DNA of 8,055 nt from Chlamydiia bacterium (lineage in GTDB: Bacteria > Chlamydiota > Chlamydiia > Chlamydiales > Simkaniaceae): NCBI GenBank assembly GCA_020440405.1, contig JAGROF010000076.1, forward strand, positions 1 to 8,055, given 5' to 3'. How positions within the stretch are numbered: position 1 is the first letter of the stretch; each line of letters starts with the position of its first letter. Positions 1 through 5,771 of this stretch are shown in pieces. The translations under genes were made by a program, and so were the position numbers. The notes under the pieces are model-generated. The model was not told the DNA's origin. It made no database searches and worked only from the letters and a program-made list of their open reading frames with translations.

Positions 1-544
1 TTTTATTACAAAAGTTAATGTTTTGAATCTGCCGATATTGGTTAATGCGTGCTTTTTTCTTTAGCTCATGCCACATCCTTAAGTAATCCAAATGCTTCCG
101 TGTCTTATGCCTATGCAAACGAATGCTTCGGTTGTCACCAGGAGGATTGGTGATAAAAAGGAGGAGTTCATTAGGAGAGTAAATCGCCTTAAACTCCAAA
201 GCCTCTTCCGTTTCATCGACCTTCTCTGATTGGACACTCATAAAAATCGCATTAAGGGACTGGCGAGGATCTAAGTGCGTTTGCTCTTTTCGGCTCCGCT
301 CAATATGTTCCTGAAGCGCTCTAAAATGAAAGAGTTTACGTGCTGCAATAGCTTGAGCCACTGCACGCTTCGCCTGCTTGTATTTTTTATAGGGGTAAAC
401 GCCAAAGGTGATAATGGAAAGAAAGAGGTTCTTCAAAGAGCTTGCTTTGAATTGGGAGCGAAAATGGCGCGATACCGCCCCTTCCCACGACGCGCGGTGG
501 TTGACATTTACAAGTTTAACATCTGGTAAGAATGATCTATGCAT
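1..544 (-). CDS. Basic protein of unknown function, 3' end beyond the window
   Basis: This minus-strand frame is open from an ATG at 544 to the left edge, 181 codons with no stop, so the C-terminus is missing. I do not recognise the family. The product is strongly basic. Residues 37-51 (SLKNLFLSIITFGVY) form a short hydrophobic stretch followed by PYKKYKQAKR, which could be a single membrane or membrane-surface segment. Residues 55-90 look helical and Arg/Lys rich. Residues 103-135 include an acidic stretch (EKVDETEEALEF) and a strand-like LLLFITNPPGD. The ATG at 544 is preceded by a purine-rich AGGAAGAG at 555-564 as a modest ribosome binding site. The frame is open upstream to a stop at 620 but has no ATG or GTG there. 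It begins 43 bases after the stop of the four-helix membrane protein and is probably the distal gene of the same operon. Confidence 0.6.
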   Translation of the reverse strand, partial: MHRSFLPDVKLVNVNHRASWEGAVSRHFRSQFKASSLKNLFLSIITFGVYPYKKYKQAKRAVAQAIAARKLFHFRALQEHIERSRKEQTHLDPRQSLNAIFMSVQSEKVDETEEALEFKAIYSPNELLLFITNPPGDNRSIRLHRHKTRKHLDYLRMWHELKKKARINQYRQIQNINFCNK

Positions 545-587
545 CGAAGTCAGCTCTCTTCCTACTTCTTTGCATAACAGAAGAAGG

Positions 588-1070
588 TTACATGTTAAAG
601 AATTTCTTCGCGATGGTGCCTAAATGAAAAAGGTGATTGCAGAAAATAGCCATTATAATCCCCTTAAGGGTCCACAAAAGCGTGCGGATCCAGTTGCAAT
701 GGATAAGCCCTTGGAGGATTTTATGAGAAAAACGGACACTAAGTTTTTGGTGTTGATTGATCTGAAAGAGAAATGTCGAGAGCCAAATAAAGATCAATAA
801 GATCAAATTGGCTCCCGCCAGCTTCGTTAGAGTCCCTTCTGTAGATGCTCCTATAAGGAGAATTGCAGTAATCGCTTCAATCAGCATGATGGGTCCGATC
901 AAGAGCGCTGCCCGCCGAATGTGGGAGCGCTCATATTCTACAAACCCTTCCTTGATCTTCCGGTACAGCGGATAGTGAACCACTTGTAAAAACCACATGA
1001 TCCCCACAATCATCCAGGTCACAACAAGTTGAACCAAGGTTAAATAGATCAGATCCAACACGCTTTGCAT
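588..1070 (-). CDS. Four-helix integral membrane protein, uncharacterised family
   Basis: The 160-residue protein has four hydrophobic segments at about 6-33, 54-75, 83-104 and 126-148, so it should sit in the inner membrane. Two motifs stand out: WFLQVVHYPLYRKI (26-39) at the end of helix 1, and GLIHCNWIRTLLWTLKGI (121-138) leading into helix 4. From memory, similar spacing (a Q..HYPL turn, a conserved NW(I/L)RT...WT.(K/R) segment) occurs in a widespread family of unnamed bacterial four-helix membrane proteins. I cannot give it a Pfam name. Its ATG overlaps the stop of the upstream gene by one base (TAATG), so translation is probably coupled and it has no need of a strong ribosome binding site of its own. 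No catalytic residues are evident, and a transport or sensory role would be speculation. Confidence 0.82.
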   Translation of the reverse strand: MQSVLDLIYLTLVQLVVTWMIVGIMWFLQVVHYPLYRKIKEGFVEYERSHIRRAALLIGPIMLIEAITAILLIGASTEGTLTKLAGANLILLIFIWLSTFLFQINQHQKLSVRFSHKILQGLIHCNWIRTLLWTLKGIIMAIFCNHLFHLGTIAKKFFNM

Positions 1071-1663
1071 TACTTAACCAATTCAAAAGAGTTAATGAAG
1101 TGATTGAAATTGGTTTCCATATAGTTTGAAACTTCACATTCCATTGCCAAGAGATAAAGATGGTTCTCAGCCATGATTGCGCGTCCCTTAAAGTAGGTTC
1201 CTTTGGCTTGGATGAAGAAATCCAGTGCCTTATGCCCTTGAACATTGGTTAAGTCAGCAAATATCAATTCGTTATCATGATTTTGTGTCACCAGTCCATT
1301 GAGAAAACTTTCCAAGCTCATCTCTGCATGAGACTCATTGATAAATGGTGGATATTGCGCAATGAGCATCATGTAAATCGCTTTCTTTTCATGTGCAGAG
1401 ACATAGACATCATAGCGGAGATTGTACCCCTCTTCTGGAAAAGGCATAATTTGCTTCACATGCTCTGGAGACTCAGGAAGAGACACCATACATTTGCCAT
1501 GCACAGAATGGAACCGTTTCCAACTTTCTACTGTTTGCACATTCCCCTTTGCTTGAACAGCCTTTTGAATTGGCGCTCCTCCGACAAATGCGGGTGCTCC
1601 TCCTGCAGTGAGCAAAACTGCCCCAAGCGCTGCAAACGCCTTCTTTTTAAACACATTCAACAT
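1070..1663 (-). CDS. Exported PsbP/Mog1-like protein of unknown function
   Basis: I place the start at 1663 (MLNVFKKKAF), directly behind a GAGGGGGG ribosome binding site at about 1668-1675, giving 197 residues. The longer open frame running upstream overlaps the Yip1-domain gene and is not credible. Residues 1-38 look like a Sec signal peptide: KKK, then AFAALGAVLLTAGGAPAF, with possible cleavage after GGA (30) or VQA (38). The mature part (about 48-197) has strand-like segments in the order CMVSLPESPE, YNLRYDVYVSA, KAIYMMLIAQYPP, a helix ESFLNGLV, VQGHKALDFFIQAKGTYFKGRAIM, HLYLLAMECE, and a final helix FNHFINSFELV. This order resembles small PsbP/Mog1/DUF1795-like domains, but that is a fold inference only. 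Cys58 and Cys176 could pair outside the membrane. It lies 17 bases after the Yip1 gene and overlaps the next gene by one base, placing it in the middle of a membrane-protein operon. Confidence 0.8.
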   Translation of the reverse strand: MLNVFKKKAFAALGAVLLTAGGAPAFVGGAPIQKAVQAKGNVQTVESWKRFHSVHGKCMVSLPESPEHVKQIMPFPEEGYNLRYDVYVSAHEKKAIYMMLIAQYPPFINESHAEMSLESFLNGLVTQNHDNELIFADLTNVQGHKALDFFIQAKGTYFKGRAIMAENHLYLLAMECEVSNYMETNFNHFINSFELVK

Positions 1664-1680
1664 TTTTCCCCCCTCTAAAT

Positions 1681-2313
1681 TTATGTCGCATGTATCAGAG
1701 CTGAAACGCCCCAACCAATGAGGAAGAAAAGGACCGCAATCGTCAGCAATGCTAAAAATAGATTCAGCAAAGCCATCCATGCAGAAAACCCTTGCACTTC
1801 CCCGAGTGCATGTAAATAAATGACTAATCCCCAAATTCCTAAAGCGAGTTGAGCAAAGCCAAAAACCATCATGATCGTTGCTGCCATTCCCACTAGCTTT
1901 GTTTCGTACCCTGGAACAAACGCTCCATTTCCATAAGCAACGATATAATAGATCCAGAAAACGATCATCACAATTGATGGGACTGATGCCCAACTGGTTG
2001 CAGCTCGTACTTGCTTAAAAGACGCCTTTCCCTTGATCAACTTCCCAAGCATAAAAGTAAAAAAGCTTGAGAAATTGAAGATGATATACCCTGCAGGAAT
2101 CGCTAAAACCACTGCAGCAATCAGAATCACAAGGAGCGATGTCGTCTGCCCCATAGCTATGCTCTGGAAGCTCTGCAGCATATTGTAAAAACCATAGAGG
2201 GCACACAGCACAATGAAGCGATAGTTCACATCATCTTGAGTAATAGCCCGCATCGTTTTTCTGGGACTGACCCAGATACTAAGCCATGGGTTGAGTCCTA
2301 TTTTTTCTTTCAT
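1681..2313 (-). CDS. Yip1-domain integral membrane protein
   Basis: The 210-residue protein begins with NPWLSIWVSPRKTMRAI (8-24), the amphipathic entry motif typical of bacterial Yip1-domain proteins (NPW.SIW..PR.T...I). Five hydrophobic segments follow at about 32-50, 60-90, 108-127, 141-170 and 178-206, matching the family's five-helix layout and usual length of about 200 residues. The segment SFKQVRAATSWASVPSIV (98-115) between helices 2 and 3 is also characteristic. Bacterial Yip1 proteins are inner-membrane proteins without an established biochemical role, and no active site is visible here. The ATG at 2313 sits behind GGAGGGGAT, an excellent though closely spaced ribosome binding site. 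It is the first gene of the minus-strand cluster. A weak promoter at 2373-2401 and a hairpin at 2327-2363 lie in front of it. Confidence 0.88.
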   Translation of the reverse strand: MKEKIGLNPWLSIWVSPRKTMRAITQDDVNYRFIVLCALYGFYNMLQSFQSIAMGQTTSLLVILIAAVVLAIPAGYIIFNFSSFFTFMLGKLIKGKASFKQVRAATSWASVPSIVMIVFWIYYIVAYGNGAFVPGYETKLVGMAATIMMVFGFAQLALGIWGLVIYLHALGEVQGFSAWMALLNLFLALLTIAVLFFLIGWGVSALIHAT

Positions 2314-2326
2314 ATCCCCTCCAACG

Positions 2327-2363
2327 GGGCGGAAAAATGAATCCCACGTTCATTTCGCCGCCC
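2327..2363 (-). promoter_or_regulatory. Leader hairpin before the Yip1 gene
   Basis: Arms 2327-2341 and 2349-2363 form a 15-bp stem with two mismatches around a 7-base loop; 13 of 15 positions pair, with a GGGCGG/CCGCCC base. It lies between brnQ and the Yip1 gene, both on the minus strand. No T-run follows on either strand, so a classic Rho-independent terminator for brnQ is doubtful. The stem ends only a few bases before the GGAGGGG ribosome binding site of the Yip1 gene, which fits a leader structure, a processing site or an attenuator. Confidence 0.5.
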
Positions 2364-2372
2364 TCATCTTTA

Positions 2373-2401
2373 AATCTAGATCGAAAAAATTAATCCGACA
2401 A
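2373..2401 (-). promoter_or_regulatory. Possible promoter of the Yip1-led operon
   Basis: Read on the minus strand, TTGTCG (2396-2401) and TAGATT (2373-2378) are separated by exactly 17 bases. Each box matches the sigma-70 (chlamydial sigma-66) consensus at 4 of 6 positions. It would start transcription near 2366 and place the 2327-2363 hairpin at the very beginning of the leader. The match is weak and could be chance in AT-rich DNA. Confidence 0.3.
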
Positions 2402-2415
2402 GAGGAAATATTTTC

Positions 2416-3561
2416 CTATGCCAAGAACTGGAAATAGATCACTAGAGAAAGTGTCAAAAAGACTGGAATCTTTACAGGATTATAATTCAATGTTTTATGA
2501 AAAACATTCATGACACAAAGGACTAGCAAAGAGGGATAAACCACCTCAAGCACAGGGGCTAGCAGCTTGACGATCCCGGTAAACTCAAGGGTTGAAACTA
2601 AAACGGTGACACCAAGAGTGGTGAAAAGAGACCACTCATAGGATAAGCGCCCTTTACTGAGCCGTGTTTGCAAGAACTCCGCACAGACAACCGTCAATGC
2701 AATCGCCGTTGTTAAGCAGGTCAAAGCGATTGACACGCAAACAACAAGCCCTGCATGATGCCCGAGAATAATCTGACCAATTTTTCCTAAAAGTTGGTCG
2801 ACGCCCGTTCCATCCAAAGTCATGCTGTGGTGCGCAGCTACATAGCTAAACCCAATATAGATCATGCTTAAGAGGGACGCGCCAATTAAACTCGCTTTGA
2901 AAACAGGAACGAGCAAACTTTTTCTCTCCCCCTGACTCTCCTTAAGCTTGTTATAAACAAGAGAAGAAAAGAAAAATGCCGCTAAAAGGTCCATTGTATT
3001 ATACCCTTCCTTCAATCCATAAAAGAAAGGATGCGCCACATGTGATGAACCGACAGGATCTGCACTGGAGAAGAAAATTCCTTTAATAATAATCACCACA
3101 AGAAATAGGACAAGCACCGGGGATAAAACATATCCAATCAAATCTAAAATACGGTTTTTCTTCCAAGAAAAAAGGAAAATCACTAGCGCACTGATTAAGC
3201 TAAAAGTTAGGAGATGCATTCCACTGAAGTAAACCTTCAAAGTGGAGTAGGTTAACGTGATGCAACGGGGAATTCCTCCAAAGGGGCCGATCATACTTAA
3301 GAGGAGAATCACAACAGCAAGCCCGGGTCCTTTTCCAATGCGAGAAAAGAAATTTTCATAATCTCCCTCGTAAAGAGTAATCGAAAAAAGGCCACTGAAT
3401 GGGATGAGAACAGCTGTCAAAACGAGTCCCAAAAGAGCCCAGATTAATCCCCCTTCAACAGTCTGACCGATAATCAGAGGAAATGTAATATTTCCTGCTC
3501 CAAAAAACATGGAGAACATCGCAAGCCCTGTTGATAATGATGTACTTTTTAGTTTGTTCAC
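2416..3561 (-). CDS. brnQ: Branched-chain amino acid carrier (LIVCS family)
   Basis: BrnQ proteins import leucine, isoleucine and valine across the inner membrane by cation symport (family TC 2.A.26). The 381-residue product is hydrophobic throughout, with about ten to twelve membrane segments. It carries the family's N-terminal signature TGLAMFSMFFGAGNITFPL (11-29), followed by IGQTVEGGLIW, then GPFGGIPRCITLTYST around residues 92-107. These are typical substrate-path regions of the family. Length is close to other chlamydial-type members and somewhat shorter than Gram-positive ones. The start is a GTG at 3561 with AAAGGA about seven bases upstream; it gives MNKLKSTSLSTG, the usual family beginning. 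It is a single gene, separated from the epimerase behind it by 316 bases and from the Yip1 operon ahead by about 100. For a host-dependent bacterium, uptake of host amino acids is the expected role. Exact substrate preference cannot be read from sequence. Confidence 0.93.
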   Translation of the reverse strand: MNKLKSTSLSTGLAMFSMFFGAGNITFPLIIGQTVEGGLIWALLGLVLTAVLIPFSGLFSITLYEGDYENFFSRIGKGPGLAVVILLLSMIGPFGGIPRCITLTYSTLKVYFSGMHLLTFSLISALVIFLFSWKKNRILDLIGYVLSPVLVLFLVVIIIKGIFFSSADPVGSSHVAHPFFYGLKEGYNTMDLLAAFFFSSLVYNKLKESQGERKSLLVPVFKASLIGASLLSMIYIGFSYVAAHHSMTLDGTGVDQLLGKIGQIILGHHAGLVVCVSIALTCLTTAIALTVVCAEFLQTRLSKGRLSYEWSLFTTLGVTVLVSTLEFTGIVKLLAPVLEVVYPSLLVLCVMNVFHKTLNYNPVKIPVFLTLSLVIYFQFLA

Positions 3562-3877
3562 TTTTTTTCCTTTAATTTTTTATGGTTTCATGGATTTCTG
3601 TAGAATGGGGGAGATTTTTATGCGCCTAAAGGCGCACAATAATTACTTGAATGGAAAGGATCTGAGCTAATTTTAAATTTTCCATAATGTTTAGCAGTAT
3701 GCCTCATCAAGAATTTTAATGCAAGAACTAGAGAACTGACGTGAATGAAAGAACCACCGAGAGCAGAGAGGACACAGAGAAAAAAATCTACAGAACTTCT
3801 CTGTGCTCTCTCTGTTCTCTGTGGTATTTTTTAATAGTTTTTATCATCGAGCAGCGAAGCACCATTGATGATACGTC
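3562..3877. other. Intergenic region between the epimerase gene and brnQ
   Basis: This 316-base stretch holds no convincing gene. From left to right it contains: the brnQ ribosome binding site; a perfect 6-bp hairpin with a 4-base loop (TGCGCC/GGCGCA, 3621-3636) in the brnQ leader or promoter area; AT-rich sequence without a good promoter match; the large CACAGAGA-type palindrome at 3753-3825; and a 7-bp inverted repeat TATCATC/GATGATA (3842-3848 and 3867-3873) just past the epimerase stop. The last could take part in transcript termination of the epimerase gene, but it lacks a T-tract. Confidence 0.6.
3753..3825. repeat. Large imperfect palindrome of the CACAGAGA dispersed-repeat type
   Basis: Arms 3753-3781 and 3797-3825 (29 bases each) pair at 25 of 29 positions around a 15-base A-rich loop. 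Each arm is itself built from short repeated units (CAGAGAG, CACAGAGA, ACCACAGAGA) at about 9-11 base spacing. Palindromes of the ACCACAGAG-ACACAGAG type are scattered between genes in many unrelated bacterial genomes; this assignment is from memory of that pattern. A run of six T follows on the plus strand at 3827-3832, but both flanking genes are on the minus strand, so a terminator role would apply only to an antisense transcript. A 29-codon open frame across it is a by-product of the repeat. Confidence 0.7.
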
Positions 3878-5260
3878 CTAAATAACGTGGTCAAGGGCTT
3901 GGGATAATTTAGGATAGTGGAAATTATATCCACTCTCATTGAGACGTTGAGGCTCCACCCGTGTACTAGTTAATAGGAGCTCCTCCCCTTTCTGCCCCAT
4001 GAGGAGGCGTACAACAAATTCTGGAAGAGGGGGCCCTAGCCAGCGATTTAAGATTTTCGCCAACTTCTTTGAAAAAATAGTATTAGGAACGGGGTTTGGA
4101 GCCACAACATTTACAGCCCCTTTAAGATCAGGAGTCATCATAACATGGTAGAGAGCTCCTACAACATCATCAATCGCCACCCAGCTGATATACTGATGCC
4201 CACTCCCAATTTTCCCCCCAACGCCCCACTTAAAGGGGCGAAGCATTTGTTTTAAAGCGCCCCCTGCAGCAGAAAGGACCATTCCAAAGCGTGTATGAGC
4301 CACCCGGATTCCTCTGTCTTCTAACTCTCGACTCGCCTGTTCCCAGCGCTTACAAACCTCAGAAATAAAAAGGCCCTTTCCAGGGCCTGAAGTCTCATTG
4401 AGTAGTTCGTTTCCACGGTTTCCATAATATCCAACCGCCGAGGCCGAAATGAACGCTTGAGGGGGCTGGGACAGCTTTCCGATCACCTTGGCAAGACGTT
4501 CCGTTCCTTCAGCCCGACTCTTCAAAACCCGCTGCTTCTTCCGCTTCGTCCACCACCCTTTTCCTATATTTTCCCCTGCTAAATGGATGACTGCATCAAA
4601 CCCCTCAAAGTCTTGAAGATTGCACGCTCCACTTTCTGGATCCCAGACCACTACTTTGTCTTCATCCCTCTTTTCCCGGTTAAGGTGCCACACGTCATGC
4701 CCCATAAACTCCAGAAAATATCCAAGATTTTTTCCGATGAGACCATGAGAACCGCTGATAAGCACTTTATAGGGTTTTTCAAAAGGATACTTTTTCATCA
4801 TCCCAATATCGTGATCGATCAACTCATGCTTATAGCTCAGAGCCTTTTGCACACGCTTTTTGATGTGATGGTGGATCAAAGGTTGGAGAAAAAAAGGAAA
4901 GCGGTGATGCACTTCAAAGTTATCGATCAACTCGCAGCTATGAGATCCTTGAGGAGTGAAATGGATAGAGTAGCGGAGTTTTCTAAAAATCCCCTCTATT
5001 TGATCCAATTGGATCGACTCATTTTTCACGCACTTTGTATATTGGACAGTGGTACGAATCGAAAAAAAACGCAGAAACCTGCACTGGATAGAAAGCTTCG
5101 TGCCTTCACGTGCAGGAAGCCCTTCTGTATAAACGAGTTGCAAACTTTCAGAAGGAGGAATCCGCCGCTCTATCAGCCGTTTTCTTAAATGCCAATCAAA
5201 CACCTCTTCTGTCGAGCGATTGATCAGAGAACGAAAGCGAAATCTTATCTTACTATCCAT
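3878..5260 (-). CDS. SRPBCC domain fused to TIGR01777-family epimerase
   Basis: The 460-residue protein has two domains. Residues 1 to about 155 resemble the SRPBCC (START-like) ligand-binding domain often found ahead of this family, including VFDWHLRKRLIERRIPP and the FEVHHRFPFF segment near 115-124. Residues 163-460 are an extended short-chain dehydrogenase/epimerase of the TIGR01777 (E. coli YfcH, plant GC1/SulA-like) type. It has a dinucleotide-binding loop ISGSHGLIGKNL (168-179, GxxGxxG), HLAGENIGKGWW (226-237), SASAVGYYGNRG (272-283), RWEQASRELEDRGIRVAHTR (305-324), YISWVAIDDVVGAL (357-370) and NVVAPNPVPNTIFSKKLAK (384-402), ending in the conserved LLLTSTRVEPQRL. Length is full for the fused form. 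The enzyme should be cytosolic; substrate and reaction are unknown for the family. The ATG at 5260 has AAGG five bases upstream. It follows the DUF378 gene by 72 bases and may be read from its own weak promoter. Confidence 0.92.
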   Translation of the reverse strand: MDSKIRFRFRSLINRSTEEVFDWHLRKRLIERRIPPSESLQLVYTEGLPAREGTKLSIQCRFLRFFSIRTTVQYTKCVKNESIQLDQIEGIFRKLRYSIHFTPQGSHSCELIDNFEVHHRFPFFLQPLIHHHIKKRVQKALSYKHELIDHDIGMMKKYPFEKPYKVLISGSHGLIGKNLGYFLEFMGHDVWHLNREKRDEDKVVVWDPESGACNLQDFEGFDAVIHLAGENIGKGWWTKRKKQRVLKSRAEGTERLAKVIGKLSQPPQAFISASAVGYYGNRGNELLNETSGPGKGLFISEVCKRWEQASRELEDRGIRVAHTRFGMVLSAAGGALKQMLRPFKWGVGGKIGSGHQYISWVAIDDVVGALYHVMMTPDLKGAVNVVAPNPVPNTIFSKKLAKILNRWLGPPLPEFVVRLLMGQKGEELLLTSTRVEPQRLNESGYNFHYPKLSQALDHVI

Positions 5261-5299
5261 AAGACCTTAAAGTTACATCAAAAATTATTACAGGTCTTA
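5260..5299 (-). promoter_or_regulatory. Inverted repeat across the epimerase ribosome binding site
   Basis: TAAGACCT (5260-5267) and AGGTCTTA (5292-5299) are perfect 8-base complements separated by 24 bases. On the minus-strand transcript the downstream arm covers the AGG of the ribosome binding site and reaches the A of the start codon. In a transcript coming from the DUF378 gene it could fold and hide the start site. If transcription begins at the local promoter the upstream arm is not transcribed, and the repeat would act as DNA only. Confidence 0.35.
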
Positions 5300-5313
5300 A
5301 GCATTTATTGCAA
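5284..5313 (-). promoter_or_regulatory. Possible promoter of the epimerase gene
   Basis: On the minus strand TTGCAA (5308-5313) and AATAAT (5284-5289) are spaced by 18 bases and match the sigma-70 consensus at 4 of 6 and 5 of 6 positions. Transcription would begin near 5277, shortly before the ATG at 5260. The DNA here is very AT-rich, so chance matches are likely. Confidence 0.28.
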
Positions 5314-5332
5314 AGCGTATTTTTATACCGAT

Positions 5333-5557
5333 TTAGCCCTTCTTGCAAGGGCCACAGCATAAGGTTTTGCATTTACCAAGAAAGCTCAGTCCCCATAGAC
5401 CAGCTAAACCAACAATCGCATAAACCAAGCGGGCAATCCATGAAGAATCTCCTCCAAAAAGCCAAGCAATAAAATCAAACTGAAAAAAACCCCACAGTCC
5501 CCAGTTCAAAGCACCAGCAAGGATTAAAATCAGTGCAATCACATTTATAACCTTCAT
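5333..5557 (-). CDS. DUF378 small membrane protein with cysteine-rich tail
   Basis: The 74-residue product has the DUF378 (PF04070) pattern. A first membrane helix at about 4-25 contains AGALNWGLWGFFQFD (14-28), followed by the turn IAWLFGGDSSWIARLVYAIVG (30-50), and a second helix runs to about residue 61. The function of the family is unknown; members are two-helix inner-membrane proteins. The C-terminus here carries four cysteines in nine residues, CKTLCCGPC (63-71), followed by KKG. This could bind a metal or become oxidised. The start at 5557 is secured by a perfect AAGGAGGT ribosome binding site at 5565-5572, seven bases before the ATG and the strongest in the window. A good promoter with a palindromic spacer lies directly upstream, which suggests abundant, controlled expression. 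Confidence 0.9.
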   Translation of the reverse strand: MKVINVIALILILAGALNWGLWGFFQFDFIAWLFGGDSSWIARLVYAIVGLAGLWGLSFLGKCKTLCCGPCKKG

Positions 5558-5580
5558 AAGACGTACCTCCTTATTTCTTC

Positions 5581-5610
5581 AATATATCGGGATTCTCAGA
5601 ATCTTGTCAC
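5581..5610 (-). promoter_or_regulatory. Promoter of the DUF378 gene with palindromic spacer
   Basis: On the minus strand GTGACA (5605-5610) and TATATT (5581-5586), each 5 of 6 to consensus, are separated by 18 bases. Between them lies a perfect dyad, GATTCT-C-AGAATC at 5591-5603 (two 6-base arms, one central base). A symmetric site placed between the -35 and -10 boxes is a typical repressor or activator position. The transcript would begin near 5574, just before the ribosome binding site, leaving a very short leader. Confidence 0.5.
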
Positions 5611-5640
5611 CTTATTCAGTGCAAAACCTACAAAAAAGTT

Positions 5641-5693
5641 TTGACGTTTAATGGGATATTTAATAAACTTTTTTTCACCAAGAGACGTTCTCT
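5641..5693 (+). promoter_or_regulatory. Promoter of the 525-residue exported protein
   Basis: TTGACG (5641-5646, 5 of 6) and TAAACT (5664-5669, 4 of 6) are spaced by 17 bases. Transcription would begin near 5676, giving a leader of about 95 bases before the ATG at 5772. A small dyad AGAGA-CGT-TCTCT (5681-5693) falls just after the expected start point and could be an operator or a leader hairpin. The promoter is divergent from that of the DUF378 gene, with about 30 bases between the two -35 boxes. Confidence 0.45.
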
Positions 5694-5771
5694 GAAACTT
5701 TTTATTAGGATAGGTTCCTGAGTTTATTGGATCCGTGGTACAACTTAACATTGATAGAGGAGCAAAAGCCA

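Noticed and set aside
275..623. Two plus-strand open frames of 84 and 71 residues
   Set aside because: They lie opposite the left-edge minus-strand gene, overlap each other in different frames, and have no signal, motif or ribosome binding site.
1277..1678. Plus-strand open frame of 133 residues
   Set aside because: It is antisense to the well-supported exported protein gene, which has a signal peptide, ribosome binding site and operon context.
1664..1993. Upstream extension of the exported PsbP-like protein
   Set aside because: The extension overlaps the Yip1-domain gene in another frame. The start at 1663 has its own ribosome binding site and signal peptide.
3621..3636. TGCGCC-TAAA-GGCGCA hairpin as a terminator
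   Set aside because: The stem is only 6 bp and no T-run follows on either strand; it lies in the brnQ upstream region rather than at a gene end.
3745..3834. 29-codon plus-strand frame beginning MKEPPRAERTQ
   Set aside because: It is produced by translating the CACAGAGA palindrome; such frames are common artefacts of this repeat type.
4583..5188. Plus-strand open frame of 201 residues
   Set aside because: It is antisense to the two-domain epimerase, whose motifs are unmistakable; its sequence resembles no protein family I know.
5727..5771. TTG start giving 15 more residues on the exported protein
   Set aside because: It would bury the signal peptide behind an acidic stretch and ignores the GAGGAG before the ATG at 5772.
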